From an uncultured Collinsella sp. (GTDB lineage: Bacteria > Actinomycetota > Coriobacteriia > Coriobacteriales > Coriobacteriaceae): a DNA stretch of 64,000 nucleotides. The first letter of the stretch is position 1, and the number at the start of each line of letters is the position of its first letter. The translations under genes and the position numbers were made by a program. The stretch spans positions 1-64,000 of the forward strand of contig CABUDZ010000001.1 in the NCBI GenBank assembly GCA_902490445.1, written 5' to 3'. The notes under the pieces were generated by a model. The model ran no database searches, had not been told where the DNA came from, and saw nothing but the letters and a program-made list of their open reading frames with translations. This document shows, one piece after another, positions 1 through 7,819 of this stretch.

Positions 1-2
1 AC

Positions 3-30
3 AAAAAAGGGCCCCAAATGGGACCCTTCT
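3..30 (-). terminator. Intrinsic terminator after tRNA-Ser
   Basis: Read on the minus strand, a seven-pair GC-rich stem (GGGTCCC with GGGGCCC, loop ATTT) is followed by a T6 run. It lies 12 nt past the encoded CCA of the tRNA-Ser gene. Confidence 0.85.
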
Positions 31-42
31 TTCAAGTCATAC

Positions 43-133
43 TGGCGGAGAGCTGGGGATTCGAACCCCAGATGCCCTTTTGGGGCATACTCGCTTAGCA
101 GGCGAGCACCTTCGGCCTCTCGGTCAGCTCTCC
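43..133 (-). tRNA. tRNA-Ser(GCU)
   Basis: The minus strand folds as a class II tRNA. The acceptor arm is GGAGAGC/GCTCTCC, the anticodon arm CTCGC/GCGAG encloses loop CTGCTAA (anticodon GCT), there is a long variable arm, and the T-loop is TTCGAAT. The 3' CCA is encoded (43-45). It reads AGC/AGU serine codons. It has its own promoter and terminator. Confidence 0.95.
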
Positions 134-147
134 GTAACAGCCGTTCT

Positions 148-176
148 ATAGTAACCAAACAGCCAAGGATGGGCAA
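148..176 (-). promoter_or_regulatory. Promoter of tRNA-Ser
   Basis: On the minus strand a -35 box TTGCCC (171-176) and a -10 box TACTAT (148-153) are separated by 17 nt. The -10 lies 15 nt from the mature tRNA 5' end, a normal leader length. Confidence 0.7.
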
Positions 177-225
177 GAGGAAATTTTCTAATTGCCTAGC
201 AGCCTTTCCTTCTTGAAAGCTTCGC

Positions 226-2667
226 CTACCCCAGCGAGCGGTTGAGGGAGCCGAGCTCGTCGTTGCCCATGGTGCGCCACATTTGGAAGATACAACCGCG
301 CGCCAGGAAAAAGAAACCGTTGTCGACCAGTTGCACAGCGGCATCTGCCAGCTGATTCGTCACGGCGGACACTGGCGGCAGCTCTAGTCCAGCCTTGTGG
401 ATGGTCTCGACCGCTTCCTCGAACGTCGGAGGCCCGCTGACGCCCATCTCGTTCATAAGGCCCTGCATTTCTTCCAGCGCGCTGCTGCCCGACTCCTCGC
501 CGCGCGGCACCAGACGGTAACAAGCCAGCGCCAGGTCGAGCTGATCGCAATTCCAATAGGCAAACGCCAAGCGATAGAACAGGTAGCCGATTGCAGAACG
601 ATCGCTGGCAATACGTAGGCCGTGGCGCGCCACCTCGATAATCTCGTCAAAGCGCTCCAGACGCGCAAGCACGTTGATGAGCGCAAAGTGCGGCTGCATG
701 GACGAGCGCGCCAGATCGTAAAGATGGCGCACCTCGGGCAGTGCTCGTTCAAAGTCCTCTTGCTCGGCGTAAAAGCTGCAGATCTCGTGCTGGGCAAAGT
801 ACAGCGCATCGGGCGCACGAAGGATTCGCACAGAGCGGTCTTCTTCCAACACCGGTAGCACCATGCGCACCAGCTGGTTATCGCAAAACTGCGTTTGAAC
901 CGGACCTGTCGCCAAAAGCTCGGCGACGGCGCACTTAGCCTCCAACTCCTCAACAAGACGGGAAAAGCCTTCAAAAGCACCTGTACGGTCGACTTTTGCC
1001 TGCTCGCGCAATTCAACAACACGGGCCACGTATGGGTCGTCGTCCTCTTCCATGACCTCCAGCTCGTCAGCCGTATCGGCAAGCAGCAGATCGCGCAGCG
1101 CCGGCGGCAGCATGCGATGGTCATCACGCGGACGAGCATGAACCTCCGCCGGCTCAATCGTCTCCGGAGCGGTTGACTCATACGCCTCAAGCACACGCTT
1201 GCACGGCATATCGTCCATGTCCATGCTCTCAAGATCCTTGGCGACAGGCACGCAATCGGCCAGATAGGCCGCACGCCCAAAGAAATACGTTGCGACAACG
1301 CACTCGCCCTGCTCACTGTCGGGAGCAGCAATCTGCACATAGCAGCGCGTGATGCAGGTGCCCGCGGCAAAACACGCTGCCGCAAGCGTGAGCGCCACGC
1401 GCGCATCGTGCTCCGCGGCCCAGATCGTGCGCGTGTCCTCGTCCAGCTCGTGCCAGGCGTCATCTTGAGCGTCGTATTCACGTTGCGGCATGGCATCAAC
1501 GACAGACTGCCCAAACCGAACGAGCATAATCCCCTCGGCAACGTTTGCCCGATAGGTATAGTCGAGCCGCGTGACCACGTTAAGCGCCTCGACAATACGC
1601 GCGAAGCGGGTACGCACATCCCACTCACCGCCCGGCTGGCAAGCCACCGTACCCGGTTTGCCCCACGGGTTATCGCTCGAGGCCGTATCAAGCAGTCGGG
1701 GAACATCGTTGGTCGTCTTGGCGATATGCCACGCATCAAAGAGCGCGCAGCCCTCAAGGCTCGGCGAGGATGCCGCAGGGACCAATCCGGCCCCGATGTG
1801 CTCAAGGATGCCGGAGAGACGGTTAAGACGGCACTCGATGGCAAGCAGCATGTCAATCTCGTCCTGGTCCAGCAGGCTGCGATCAAAATTGAGATAGAAA
1901 AGCTTTGAGCGATCGATGCGAGCCAGGCTCATCTCGGACTTAGCGGCGATGGTGCGCAAGCGAGGCAAGTCAATTTCACTCATAAGGGCGGCGGCATAGC
2001 GCTCGATACCGCTCGGATTCTCGGCATGGTCAACGCGGTAGAGCAGTGTCTCGATAGCGTCAGGTAGCGGTGTCGTGTTAAAGCCCAAAAACACCTCGAC
2101 CGGCTCGGGCAACTTTACGAGCTTGATCTTGTCGACAACGTTTTGCATACCCTCGTCGAGTCCGTCGGCGTCCGCCGTGCTCGCAATGGTATTTTCGGAG
2201 TCAGCGAATATCACGTAGCGCAGGAACATCGATGCCATGAACTCACCGTAAGGAAGGGAGCGGGTCGAATTCCATGTCTCGTGATCGGACTGTTCGCGCA
2301 TGGGACCTTCGGGAGAGCCGACGGTTCGCGCGCACGCGCGCATCGTGCCGTTTGCTCCCCTCACCATAATCTCACCAATACCGGAGTCCGACTCGTCAAG
2401 GACCAGTTCCATGTCGGGATCGTTGGGCAGCGGAGCCTCGCTGACGGGGCGGTCCACCTTGTACACCTCACCCGAAACGCTTACGTAGCCCAAAAGCGAC
2501 ACATGGCTTTTGCCAACGAATTCGACGACATAACAAGATTCATGCTGATCCTCGCCAAAGAGTTTCCAGACCACGCCATATGAGCGTCCCGCAGGCTGCT
2601 CGGGCATCGCCGGAAAGCGCTTCTTGGGATCGAGAAACCTGAGCTTGTATGTCGGACGCTCTGCCAC
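226..2667 (-). CDS. Hypothetical 813-aa protein with C-terminal TPR-like helices
   Basis: No family is recognised for the first ~580 residues, which look soluble: no signal peptide or membrane segment is visible, and acidic patches are common (for example VMEEDDDPYV near 545). From about residue 590 to 800 the pattern becomes helical repeats spaced like tetratricopeptide repeats (QPHFALINVLARLERFDEII, then IGYLFYRLAFAYWNCDQLDL), suggesting a protein-protein interaction scaffold in the cytoplasm. The start is GTG at 2667 with AGGGTGAT upstream. The gene is monocistronic between tRNA-Ser and tRNA-Arg, and a palindromic operator-like site lies in its promoter region. Function unknown. Confidence 0.8.
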   Translation of the reverse strand: MAERPTYKLRFLDPKKRFPAMPEQPAGRSYGVVWKLFGEDQHESCYVVEFVGKSHVSLLGYVSVSGEVYKVDRPVSEAPLPNDPDMELVLDESDSGIGEIMVRGANGTMRACARTVGSPEGPMREQSDHETWNSTRSLPYGEFMASMFLRYVIFADSENTIASTADADGLDEGMQNVVDKIKLVKLPEPVEVFLGFNTTPLPDAIETLLYRVDHAENPSGIERYAAALMSEIDLPRLRTIAAKSEMSLARIDRSKLFYLNFDRSLLDQDEIDMLLAIECRLNRLSGILEHIGAGLVPAASSPSLEGCALFDAWHIAKTTNDVPRLLDTASSDNPWGKPGTVACQPGGEWDVRTRFARIVEALNVVTRLDYTYRANVAEGIMLVRFGQSVVDAMPQREYDAQDDAWHELDEDTRTIWAAEHDARVALTLAAACFAAGTCITRCYVQIAAPDSEQGECVVATYFFGRAAYLADCVPVAKDLESMDMDDMPCKRVLEAYESTAPETIEPAEVHARPRDDHRMLPPALRDLLLADTADELEVMEEDDDPYVARVVELREQAKVDRTGAFEGFSRLVEELEAKCAVAELLATGPVQTQFCDNQLVRMVLPVLEEDRSVRILRAPDALYFAQHEICSFYAEQEDFERALPEVRHLYDLARSSMQPHFALINVLARLERFDEIIEVARHGLRIASDRSAIGYLFYRLAFAYWNCDQLDLALACYRLVPRGEESGSSALEEMQGLMNEMGVSGPPTFEEAVETIHKAGLELPPVSAVTNQLADAAVQLVDNGFFFLARGCIFQMWRTMGNDELGSLNRSLG

Positions 2668-2703
2668 GAAATATCACCCTGATCGGTCGCTTGAGAAGGA
2701 GTG

Positions 2704-2739
2704 GTCGCGAATAAGTCGCGACATCTACTCGGAATCTTA
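2704..2739 (-). promoter_or_regulatory. Putative promoter with inverted-repeat operator
   Basis: On the minus strand an extended -10 (TG next to TAAGAT, 2734-2739) precedes a perfect 7-5-7 inverted repeat GTCGCGA-N5-TCGCGAC (2704-2722), starting 11 nt downstream of the -10. No good -35 was found. The geometry suits a repressor site for the 813-aa gene. Confidence 0.45.
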
Positions 2740-2792
2740 CACGAGTCGACAGGAAATCGTCCCTTTGGACAAAAGCACTCAAGCTGGCGCAA

Positions 2793-2820
2793 AAGAAAAG
2801 CCCCCGTTGCCGGGAGCTTT
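2793..2820 (-). terminator. Intrinsic terminator of tRNA-Arg copy 1
   Basis: On the minus strand AAGCTCCCG-GCAA-CGGGGGCTT is followed by TTCTTTT. The same hairpin recurs after the second tRNA-Arg copy, indicating that tRNA and terminator were duplicated together. Confidence 0.85.
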
Positions 2821-2829
2821 AATCTCAAA

Positions 2830-2906
2830 TGGTGCGGCGTATAGGATTCGAACCTATGACGTTCTGATTCGTAGTCAGACCCTCTATCCAGCTGAGGTAA
2901 CGCCGC
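2830..2906 (-). tRNA. tRNA-Arg(ACG), copy 1
   Basis: Cloverleaf on the minus strand: acceptor GCGGCGT/ACGCCGC, anticodon arm TCTGA/TCAGA with loop CTACGAA (ACG, read as ICG after deamination), T-loop TTCGAAT, and encoded CCA (2830-2832). It is identical over the mature tRNA to the copy at 3071-3147. Confidence 0.95.
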
Positions 2907-2918
2907 AACGCACGGATT

Positions 2919-2947
2919 ATTATGCACGCGAGCCCCCGATGGGTCAA
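2919..2947 (-). promoter_or_regulatory. Promoter of tRNA-Arg copy 1
   Basis: Minus strand -35 TTGACC (2942-2947) and -10 CATAAT (2919-2924) with a 17-nt spacer, just ahead of the tRNA 5' end at 2906. Confidence 0.7.
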
Positions 2948-2989
2948 GCGACAATTAGAAAAAATTTTACGGAGTGATAATTAAGTTGT

Positions 2990-3030
2990 TCGTGCCTCGA
3001 CCGAGGTTCGAATCCATGCGGCGTCCGCCT
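2990..3030 (+). other. Degenerate tRNA 3'-end-like fragment
   Basis: Plus-strand sequence CCGAGGTTCGAATCCATGCG has the T-loop TTCGAAT flanked by partly pairing arms and a GCGTCCGCC tail, like a decayed T-arm and acceptor. No other tRNA arms are present. It lies between the two tRNA-Arg copies and could be a recombination scar or chance. Confidence 0.3.
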
Positions 3031-3060
3031 AAAAGAAAAGCCCCCGTTGCCGGAGGCTTT
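3031..3060 (-). terminator. Intrinsic terminator of tRNA-Arg copy 2
   Basis: On the minus strand AAAGCCTCCG-GCAA-CGGGGGCTTT is followed by TCTTTT. It is nearly identical to the hairpin at 2793-2820. Confidence 0.85.
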
Positions 3061-3070
3061 CAATTTCAAT

Positions 3071-3147
3071 TGGTGCGGCGTATAGGATTCGAACCTATGA
3101 CGTTCTGATTCGTAGTCAGACCCTCTATCCAGCTGAGGTAACGCCGC
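3071..3147 (-). tRNA. tRNA-Arg(ACG), copy 2
   Basis: Same cloverleaf as copy 1 (anticodon loop CTACGAA, T-loop TTCGAAT, encoded CCA at 3071-3073). It has its own promoter and terminator, so each copy is an independent transcription unit. Confidence 0.95.
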
Positions 3148-3158
3148 AGCGCAAGACA

Positions 3159-3188
3159 TATAAAACCACTTAAGCTTATTGGAGTCAA
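3159..3188 (-). promoter_or_regulatory. Promoter of tRNA-Arg copy 2
   Basis: Minus strand -35 TTGACT (3183-3188) and -10 TTTATA (3159-3164), 18-nt spacer. The sequence differs from the promoter of copy 1 although the tRNAs are identical. Confidence 0.6.
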
Positions 3189-3277
3189 GCACAATTTCAA
3201 ACTTTTTTGTGGAACGCAGTCTTGTCATGCTGCTCCGCATATACCGCCATTCCCCGTACGATCGATTGGCTTTTCGA

Positions 3278-3601
3278 TCACGTCAACTTAGCATCAAGTT
3301 CCCTCAGGAGCGATCTCACCCGCTGGGCACAATCATAATCGGCAAACGAGATGCTCAACATGCGAGCAACCTGATTAGATGTCTGGACCCCATAGAAATG
3401 CTCTAGGGCCACAAGCCCCTCGTGCGCCACAAACGCCTCAACCACATGAGGCGACTCCTCGTAGCACCATTGCGTCAACGGCCCCTCGCTCGTCTGTCGA
3501 ACCACCAGGCCACCCATGCCAGACGGCTCACACGTCACAAGCAGGTACTCCCCGCCCTCGTCGCTCTCAAACAAAACCACCCGATCATCAAACAGCTCCA
3601 T
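3278..3601 (-). CDS. Small hypothetical protein, 107 aa
   Basis: An acidic soluble protein with no recognised domain, signal peptide or membrane helix. The N-terminal half is beta-rich by pattern (RVVLFESDEGGEYLLVT, then GGLVVRQTSEGPLTQWCY), and the C-terminal half is helical (MLSISFADYDCAQRVRSLLR). The start ATG has AAAGGGGA five nt upstream. It stands alone between the serS terminator and tRNA-Arg. A GAAC-N4-GTTC palindrome lies about 60 nt upstream. Function unknown. Confidence 0.7.
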   Translation of the reverse strand: MELFDDRVVLFESDEGGEYLLVTCEPSGMGGLVVRQTSEGPLTQWCYEESPHVVEAFVAHEGLVALEHFYGVQTSNQVARMLSISFADYDCAQRVRSLLRELDAKLT

Positions 3602-3661
3602 CGCGTCCCCTTTCTCTCGCTCTTATTTAGCAAAAGCATAGCAGGTAGATGGCTGTATACA

Positions 3662-3673
3662 GAACAGTTGTTC
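3662..3673. promoter_or_regulatory. Palindrome GAAC-N4-GTTC upstream of 107-aa gene
   Basis: GAACAGTTGTTC matches the core GAAC-N4-GTTC of Gram-positive LexA boxes, but a 12-bp match can arise by chance and the second half of the longer consensus is imperfect. It sits 61 nt before the ATG at 3601. Confidence 0.3.
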
Positions 3674-3718
3674 GTGTGTTTTCTATTGAGCTGTCCGCAC
3701 AGCATGGTATGGCCGCAC

Positions 3719-3750
3719 ACAAAAAGGGCACCCCAAAAAGGAGTGCCCTA
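3719..3750 (-). terminator. Intrinsic terminator of serS
   Basis: Minus strand GGGCACTCC-TTTTT-GGGGTGCCC followed by T5, about 23 nt past the serS stop codon. Confidence 0.9.
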
Positions 3751-3772
3751 GCAAATCGCTTATGCAGCCAAT

Positions 3773-5056
3773 CTACGCGACCGGCTCGATCTTCTCGAGG
3801 CCGCCCATGTAGGGACGCAGAACCTCGGGGATCGTGATGGTGCCGTCAGCGTTCTGGTAGTTCTCCAGAATGGCTGCCATGGTACGGCCAGCCGGCAGAC
3901 CGGAACCGTTGAGGGTGTGCAGATAGCGCGAACCCTTGAAGTTCTCGGGGTCGCGATACTTGATGTTGGCGCGACGGGCCTGGAAGTCACCGCAGTTGGA
4001 GCAGGAGCTGATCTCCTTGTAGGCGTTGTAGCTCGGCAGCCAGACCTCGACGTCGTAGGTCTGACGGGCGGAGAAGCCCAGGTCGCCGGTGCACAGGCTA
4101 ATCACGCGATACGGAAGACCCAGCTGCTGCAGCAGGAACTCGGCCTCGGCGGTCATGCTCTCGAGCTCCTCGTCGGACTCCTCCGGCTTGGCAAACTTGA
4201 CCATCTCGACCTTGTCGAACTCGTGCTGGCGAATGATGCCGCGGGTATCGCGACCAGCGGAGCCGGCCTCCTCGCGGAAGCAGGGGGTGAAGGCGGTGTA
4301 GCGGCGCGGCAGGGTATCGGCGTCGAGGACCTCACCGGCGTGCAGGTTGGTGAGCACGACCTCGGCGGTGGGGATCAGGAAGTTGTCGCCCGAGACGTGA
4401 TAGGCGTCGTCCTCGAACTTGGGCAGCTGACCCGTACCGAACATGGTCTGACGCTTGACGACGATGGGCGGCCACCACTCCTTAAAGCCACGACTCGTGT
4501 GCGTGTCCAGGAAGAAGTTGATAAGGGCGCGCTCCAGGCGGGCGCCGGCGCCACCGAGAACGGTGAAGCGGCTGCCGGAGAGCTTGTTGCCACGCTCGAA
4601 GTCGAGGATGTCCAGATCGGTGCCCAGATCCCAGTGCGGCTTAAAGTCGAAGTCGAACTCGCGCGGGGTGCCCCAACGACGGCGCTCGATGTTCTCGTCC
4701 TCGTCCTTGCCGTACGGCGTGGCCTCGCAAGGAATGTTGGGCAGGTGAGCCATGAAGTCGTACTGCTCCTGCTCGAGGGCGGTGCGGCGCTCGGCCAGAC
4801 CGTCAATCTTCTCGTTGACGGCGCGCACGGCCTCTTTGGCGGCCTCGGCCTCGTCCTTCTTGCCCTCCTTCATCAGGGCGCCGATCTTCTTGGACTCGGC
4901 ATTGCGCGTGGCTTGAAGTTCCTCAACCTCAGTGATGACGGCACGACGCTCGTCGTCGAGCTCAAAGAACTTCTCGCGATCCCAAGACGTCTGGCGGTTA
5001 GCCATGGCGACATCGATGGCATCGGGGTTCTCGCGAACAAACTTGATATCAAGCAT
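3773..5056 (-). CDS. serS: Seryl-tRNA synthetase
   Basis: Cytoplasmic class II aminoacyl-tRNA synthetase that charges tRNA-Ser with serine. The 427-aa length is normal for bacterial SerRS. The N-terminal ~110 residues form the antiparallel coiled-coil arm that grips the tRNA long variable arm ([20 protein letters not shown]). Class II motif 2 ([17 protein letters not shown], about 260) and motif 3 ([18 protein letters not shown], about 385) are intact. The start ATG at 5056 was chosen because CCGGAGGATCTA lies directly before it; an in-frame upstream ATG at 5083 has no such site. No T-box leader is visible in the short 5' region. Confidence 0.97.
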   Translation of the reverse strand: MLDIKFVRENPDAIDVAMANRQTSWDREKFFELDDERRAVITEVEELQATRNAESKKIGALMKEGKKDEAEAAKEAVRAVNEKIDGLAERRTALEQEQYDFMAHLPNIPCEATPYGKDEDENIERRRWGTPREFDFDFKPHWDLGTDLDILDFERGNKLSGSRFTVLGGAGARLERALINFFLDTHTSRGFKEWWPPIVVKRQTMFGTGQLPKFEDDAYHVSGDNFLIPTAEVVLTNLHAGEVLDADTLPRRYTAFTPCFREEAGSAGRDTRGIIRQHEFDKVEMVKFAKPEESDEELESMTAEAEFLLQQLGLPYRVISLCTGDLGFSARQTYDVEVWLPSYNAYKEISSCSNCGDFQARRANIKYRDPENFKGSRYLHTLNGSGLPAGRTMAAILENYQNADGTITIPEVLRPYMGGLEKIEPVA

Positions 5057-5096
5057 TAGATCCTCCGGCGATATACATTCCATTTAGGTTGCAACC

Positions 5097-5125
5097 TTGT
5101 ACATGTATGGGCAAGTATATACTTA
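5097..5125 (+). promoter_or_regulatory. Promoter of 57-aa membrane protein
   Basis: Plus-strand TTGTAC (5097-5102), 17-nt spacer, TACTTA (5120-5125), 42 nt before the start codon of the small ORF. It diverges from serS. Confidence 0.5.
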
Positions 5126-5167
5126 TGAGCGTTTACGACCCAACTCAACTACGCAAGAAGGCACCCA

Positions 5168-5341
5168 ATGGACGCAGTTTTTTCCTTTTTGTTTGGCACC
5201 CGCACCGGTTTTGCCATCCTTTTCGCCGGCGGCATCCTGCTGTTTGCGATTATTGCCTTTGTAATGGAGAAGCGCACCCATAAGATGTATGTCGACCGCG
5301 GCCCCAAGTCCGAGGACGAAGAAGACAGCTTCTGGGACTAA
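5168..5341 (+). CDS. Small single-pass membrane protein, 57 aa
   Basis: ATG at 5168 is preceded by AAGAAGG with 8-nt spacing and by a plausible promoter. The translation begins MDAVFSFLFGTRTGFAILFA and has one hydrophobic helix at about residues 14-33 (FAILFAGGILLFAIIAFVM), then a basic stretch (EKRTHKMY) and an acidic tail rich in Asp/Glu ending FWD. The positive-inside rule puts the C-terminus in the cytoplasm. No family is recognised. The stop codon abuts the large palindrome at 5340-5501, which would terminate it. Confidence 0.65.
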   Translation: MDAVFSFLFGTRTGFAILFAGGILLFAIIAFVMEKRTHKMYVDRGPKSEDEEDSFWD

Positions 5342-5501
5342 CCTGCCAAAAAGGGACAGGTTTATTTTGGTCGGTTTTATCTGGGCAAACGCAAGTGCCC
5401 CGCAACTGGAATTGAGCCAGTTGCGGGGCACTTTTCGCTAAAAGGACAAAACCGCAGGAAAAACCTGCCAAAATAAACTGTCCCTTTTTTGGTCGGTTTT
5501 A
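5340..5501. repeat. Nested palindromic element with bidirectional terminator
   Basis: Outer arms AAAAAGGGACAGGTTTATTT (from 5348) and its near-complement at 5468-5490 enclose a 17-bp perfect inner hairpin (5393-5409 with 5417-5433, GTGCCCCGCAACTGG) flanked by A and T runs. TTGGTCGGTTTTA is also directly repeated at 5367 and 5489. The element fills the whole gap between the convergent small ORF and proC, so it probably terminates both. It shares AAAACCGCAGGAAA with the element at 55384-55565. Confidence 0.8.
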
Positions 5502-6269
5502 CTGGAGGGTTGCGTCGATTGCCTTGACCAGGGCGCTGCGCATGCCGGCGTCCTCGAGTGCAACGACGCCCTTGATGGTGGCACCGCCGGGCGAGCATAC
5601 GGCATCCTTCATCGCCGCAGGATGCTGGCCAGTTGCAAGCTGCAGCTTTGCCGTACCCAGCACCATCTGGCTCACAATGCGATAAGCATCCGCACGCGGG
5701 ATACCGTGCTTGACCGCCGCATCGCCCAGGGCCTCGATTGCCATGGCGACAAACGCCGGAGCGCAACCACCCACCGTGCCGCCCACAAACAGCAGGCTTG
5801 TGTCGAGCTCGACGACAGCGCCAAGCTTACCGAGCAGGTCGAGCACCACAGCACGCTGCTCGTCGTTAAGCGTCGAAGCCTTCTCGCAGGCGATGACGCC
5901 CTCGCTCACCGAAACCGGCGTGTTGGGCACCGTCGAGATATGCGCGACGCCCGGCAGGACCTGCTCCCACTTGGCACTGTCCCAGGTCCAGGCAACCGAC
6001 AGAACGACCTTTTTGGCAAGAGCATCCTTGAGCGGGGCGAATACCTTCTCGATCATGTACGGTTTGACCGCAGCGACCACGATATCGGATGCGGCGACAA
6101 CCTCGGCGGCATCGTGGCAGGCGACCATGCCGCGCACCTCGCAACGCTCGACCAAAGCATCGTAGCGGCCTGCGCAGGCGCACATGTCGCCCGCGGCCAC
6201 GCCGGCGGCAATCCAGCCATCGGCCATAGCACTCGCCATATTGCCAAAACCGACAAATCCGATCTTCAT
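5499..6269 (-). CDS. proC: Pyrroline-5-carboxylate reductase
   Basis: Catalyses the NAD(P)H-dependent reduction of 1-pyrroline-5-carboxylate to proline, the last step of proline synthesis, in the cytoplasm. The N-terminal Rossmann motif is GFVGFGNMASAM (residues 4-15). The dimerisation domain carries the substrate-binding stretch AVCSPGGATIKGV near 225-237, the typical PGGTT-like signature of the family with ATI replacing TTI. Length 256 aa, near the usual ~265. AGAGGA precedes the ATG. It ends in the palindrome at 5340-5501 and is 74 nt from rlmH upstream, so it may be read through from that unit. Confidence 0.95.
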   Translation of the reverse strand: MKIGFVGFGNMASAMADGWIAAGVAAGDMCACAGRYDALVERCEVRGMVACHDAAEVVAASDIVVAAVKPYMIEKVFAPLKDALAKKVVLSVAWTWDSAKWEQVLPGVAHISTVPNTPVSVSEGVIACEKASTLNDEQRAVVLDLLGKLGAVVELDTSLLFVGGTVGGCAPAFVAMAIEALGDAAVKHGIPRADAYRIVSQMVLGTAKLQLATGQHPAAMKDAVCSPGGATIKGVVALEDAGMRSALVKAIDATLQ

Positions 6270-6343
6270 ATCACACAGTCCTCTCAGATGCGTTCCTCAA
6301 AAACGAAAGTCATTGTCCCACGCTATTGTTTCGTATTGCCGAC

Positions 6344-6814
6344 CTACTTGTGATACGGCTCGCCACGACTGATCTTGCAGGCACGGTAAATCTGCTCTAG
6401 CAGCACCACACGCGCCAGGTTATGCGGCAAGGTAATGCGTCCAAAGCTGAGCATCTCGTCGGCGCGGGCGCGCACCTCATCACTCACGCCGTCCGAACCG
6501 CCGATTACAAAGGCAATGTCGCTGCTGCCTCGCAGCATAAGATCGTCGAGCCTCGCCGAAAACTCCTCGCTCGAGCGCTCCTTGCCCTCGATAGCCAGCA
6601 GGATCACATGCGCTCGAGATGGCAAGGCGGCAAGAATCGCCGCCCCCTCCTTGTCGCGCGCGGCATCCACGCCGCCCGCCTTAGCCGGGTCGATATCGGC
6701 CACCTCGCGGATATCCACCTTGGCATAGGCACCTAGGCGCTTGGTGTACTCAGCGCACGCGTCCTTCCAAAAGCGCTCCTTGAGCTTACCGACGCAAACG
6801 ACGGTGTATTTCAC
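6344..6814 (-). CDS. rlmH: 23S rRNA pseudouridine-1915 N3-methyltransferase
   Basis: SPOUT-family SAM-dependent methyltransferase that methylates pseudouridine 1915 in helix 69 of 23S rRNA on assembled 70S ribosomes. The 156-aa length, N-terminus KYTVVCVGKLKERFW, central FVIGGSDGVSDEV and C-terminal LEQIYRACKISRGEPYHK are all characteristic, including the knot region and the invariant Y-H near the end. The start is GTG at 6814 with AAGGAG eight nt upstream. It follows the SPFH gene by 6 nt and is surely co-transcribed with it. Confidence 0.97.
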   Translation of the reverse strand: MKYTVVCVGKLKERFWKDACAEYTKRLGAYAKVDIREVADIDPAKAGGVDAARDKEGAAILAALPSRAHVILLAIEGKERSSEEFSARLDDLMLRGSSDIAFVIGGSDGVSDEVRARADEMLSFGRITLPHNLARVVLLEQIYRACKISRGEPYHK

Positions 6815-6820
6815 GCGCGT

Positions 6821-7759
6821 CTACTCCTTCGAATCGTTTTGAACTTTGCCGGCGGCCAGCATCTGCTCGAACATCGAGGCCGACTGCGAAAAGTCGCTCG
6901 GCAGCACGACCGTCGAGGTTTTACCCGTGCGAGCGAACTCCGTCATCATCTCGGACCACTGCGTAAACATGAACAGTTGGTTGGCCTCGTCATTGCCGAC
7001 ACCCGTCTCCTGGATGATCTCGAGCGAATCTTTGATACCCAGCGCGATGGCCTTGCGCTGGTTGGCGATGCCCTCACCCGCCTTTTCCATAGCCTCGGCC
7101 TCGGCGGTCGCCTCGGTGACGCGCTTGATGCGGTCGGCCTCGGCGAGCTCCTGCGCGGCAGCGCGCTTGCGCTGGGCAGCGTTGATGTCGTTCATGGAGT
7201 TCTCAACCTCGGTCGGCAGTGCGATTTTGGTGATGAGCGTCGACACGAGGGTGAAGCCGTAGGCGGCCATCTGCTCGGAAACGGTAGCGTTGACATCCTT
7301 GGCGATGTCATCCTTCTTGGCAAAGACCTCATCGAGTGTGTAGACGGGGATGGAGGAGCGCAGGGCGTCGGTGATGAAGTCGCGCATCTGGTCGACGGGC
7401 TCCTGCAGCATATAGTAGCTCTTGTAGATGCCCGAATCTGCCGGGCCGGCGCCCATGTCATAGCTCACGTGGTACTGAGCGGAGACCTCAAGGCCAATGG
7501 TCACGTTGTCTTGGGTCTTAACGTCGATGCCAAAACCATTTTTCATGGTGCGCAGACTCACCGTGGCGGCCTTGCGGTCAATCACGGGCACCTTCACGTG
7601 GAAGCCCGCGTTGACGATACGATTGAACTTACCCAAGCGCTCGATGATCACAGCGTGCTGCTGCTCAACGACGTAGCAGGCGTTGGGGAGCAGCAACAAC
7701 AGGATGATGATGGGAATCAAAAGGCTGGTAAGGGCGGCGATGATACCGGAAAACAGCAT
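6821..7759 (-). CDS. SPFH/band-7 (stomatin-like) membrane protein
   Basis: A 312-aa stomatin/prohibitin-family protein. One N-terminal helix (IIAALTSLLIPIIILLLLLP) anchors it to the membrane, followed by the SPFH domain (VVEQQHAVIIERLGKFNRIV, about 30-200) and a coiled coil rich in Ala/Glu/Arg (about 190-250, AEADRIKRVTEATAEAEAME) that mediates oligomerisation. Family members form membrane microdomain scaffolds and often regulate proteases. The ATG at 7759 has AGAGGAGAGACC before it; an upstream in-frame ATG lacks a binding site. No NfeD partner is adjacent; the next gene is rlmH. Confidence 0.92.
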   Translation of the reverse strand: MLFSGIIAALTSLLIPIIILLLLLPNACYVVEQQHAVIIERLGKFNRIVNAGFHVKVPVIDRKAATVSLRTMKNGFGIDVKTQDNVTIGLEVSAQYHVSYDMGAGPADSGIYKSYYMLQEPVDQMRDFITDALRSSIPVYTLDEVFAKKDDIAKDVNATVSEQMAAYGFTLVSTLITKIALPTEVENSMNDINAAQRKRAAAQELAEADRIKRVTEATAEAEAMEKAGEGIANQRKAIALGIKDSLEIIQETGVGNDEANQLFMFTQWSEMMTEFARTGKTSTVVLPSDFSQSASMFEQMLAAGKVQNDSKE

Positions 7760-7819
7760 GGTCTCTCCTCTGATAGGCACACGTTGGCATTAGGATACCC
7801 GTCCAAGGAGATCGTGCAT

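Noticed and set aside
3917..5059. 380-aa open frame on the plus strand opposite serS
   Set aside because: Its translation is repetitive Leu/Val/Gly/Ala of the kind produced antisense to GC-rich genes; serS is unambiguous with full motifs and a good ribosome site.
5057..5167. T-box upstream of serS
   Set aside because: The 5' region is too short before the divergent small gene and has no GGTGGNACCGCG motif.
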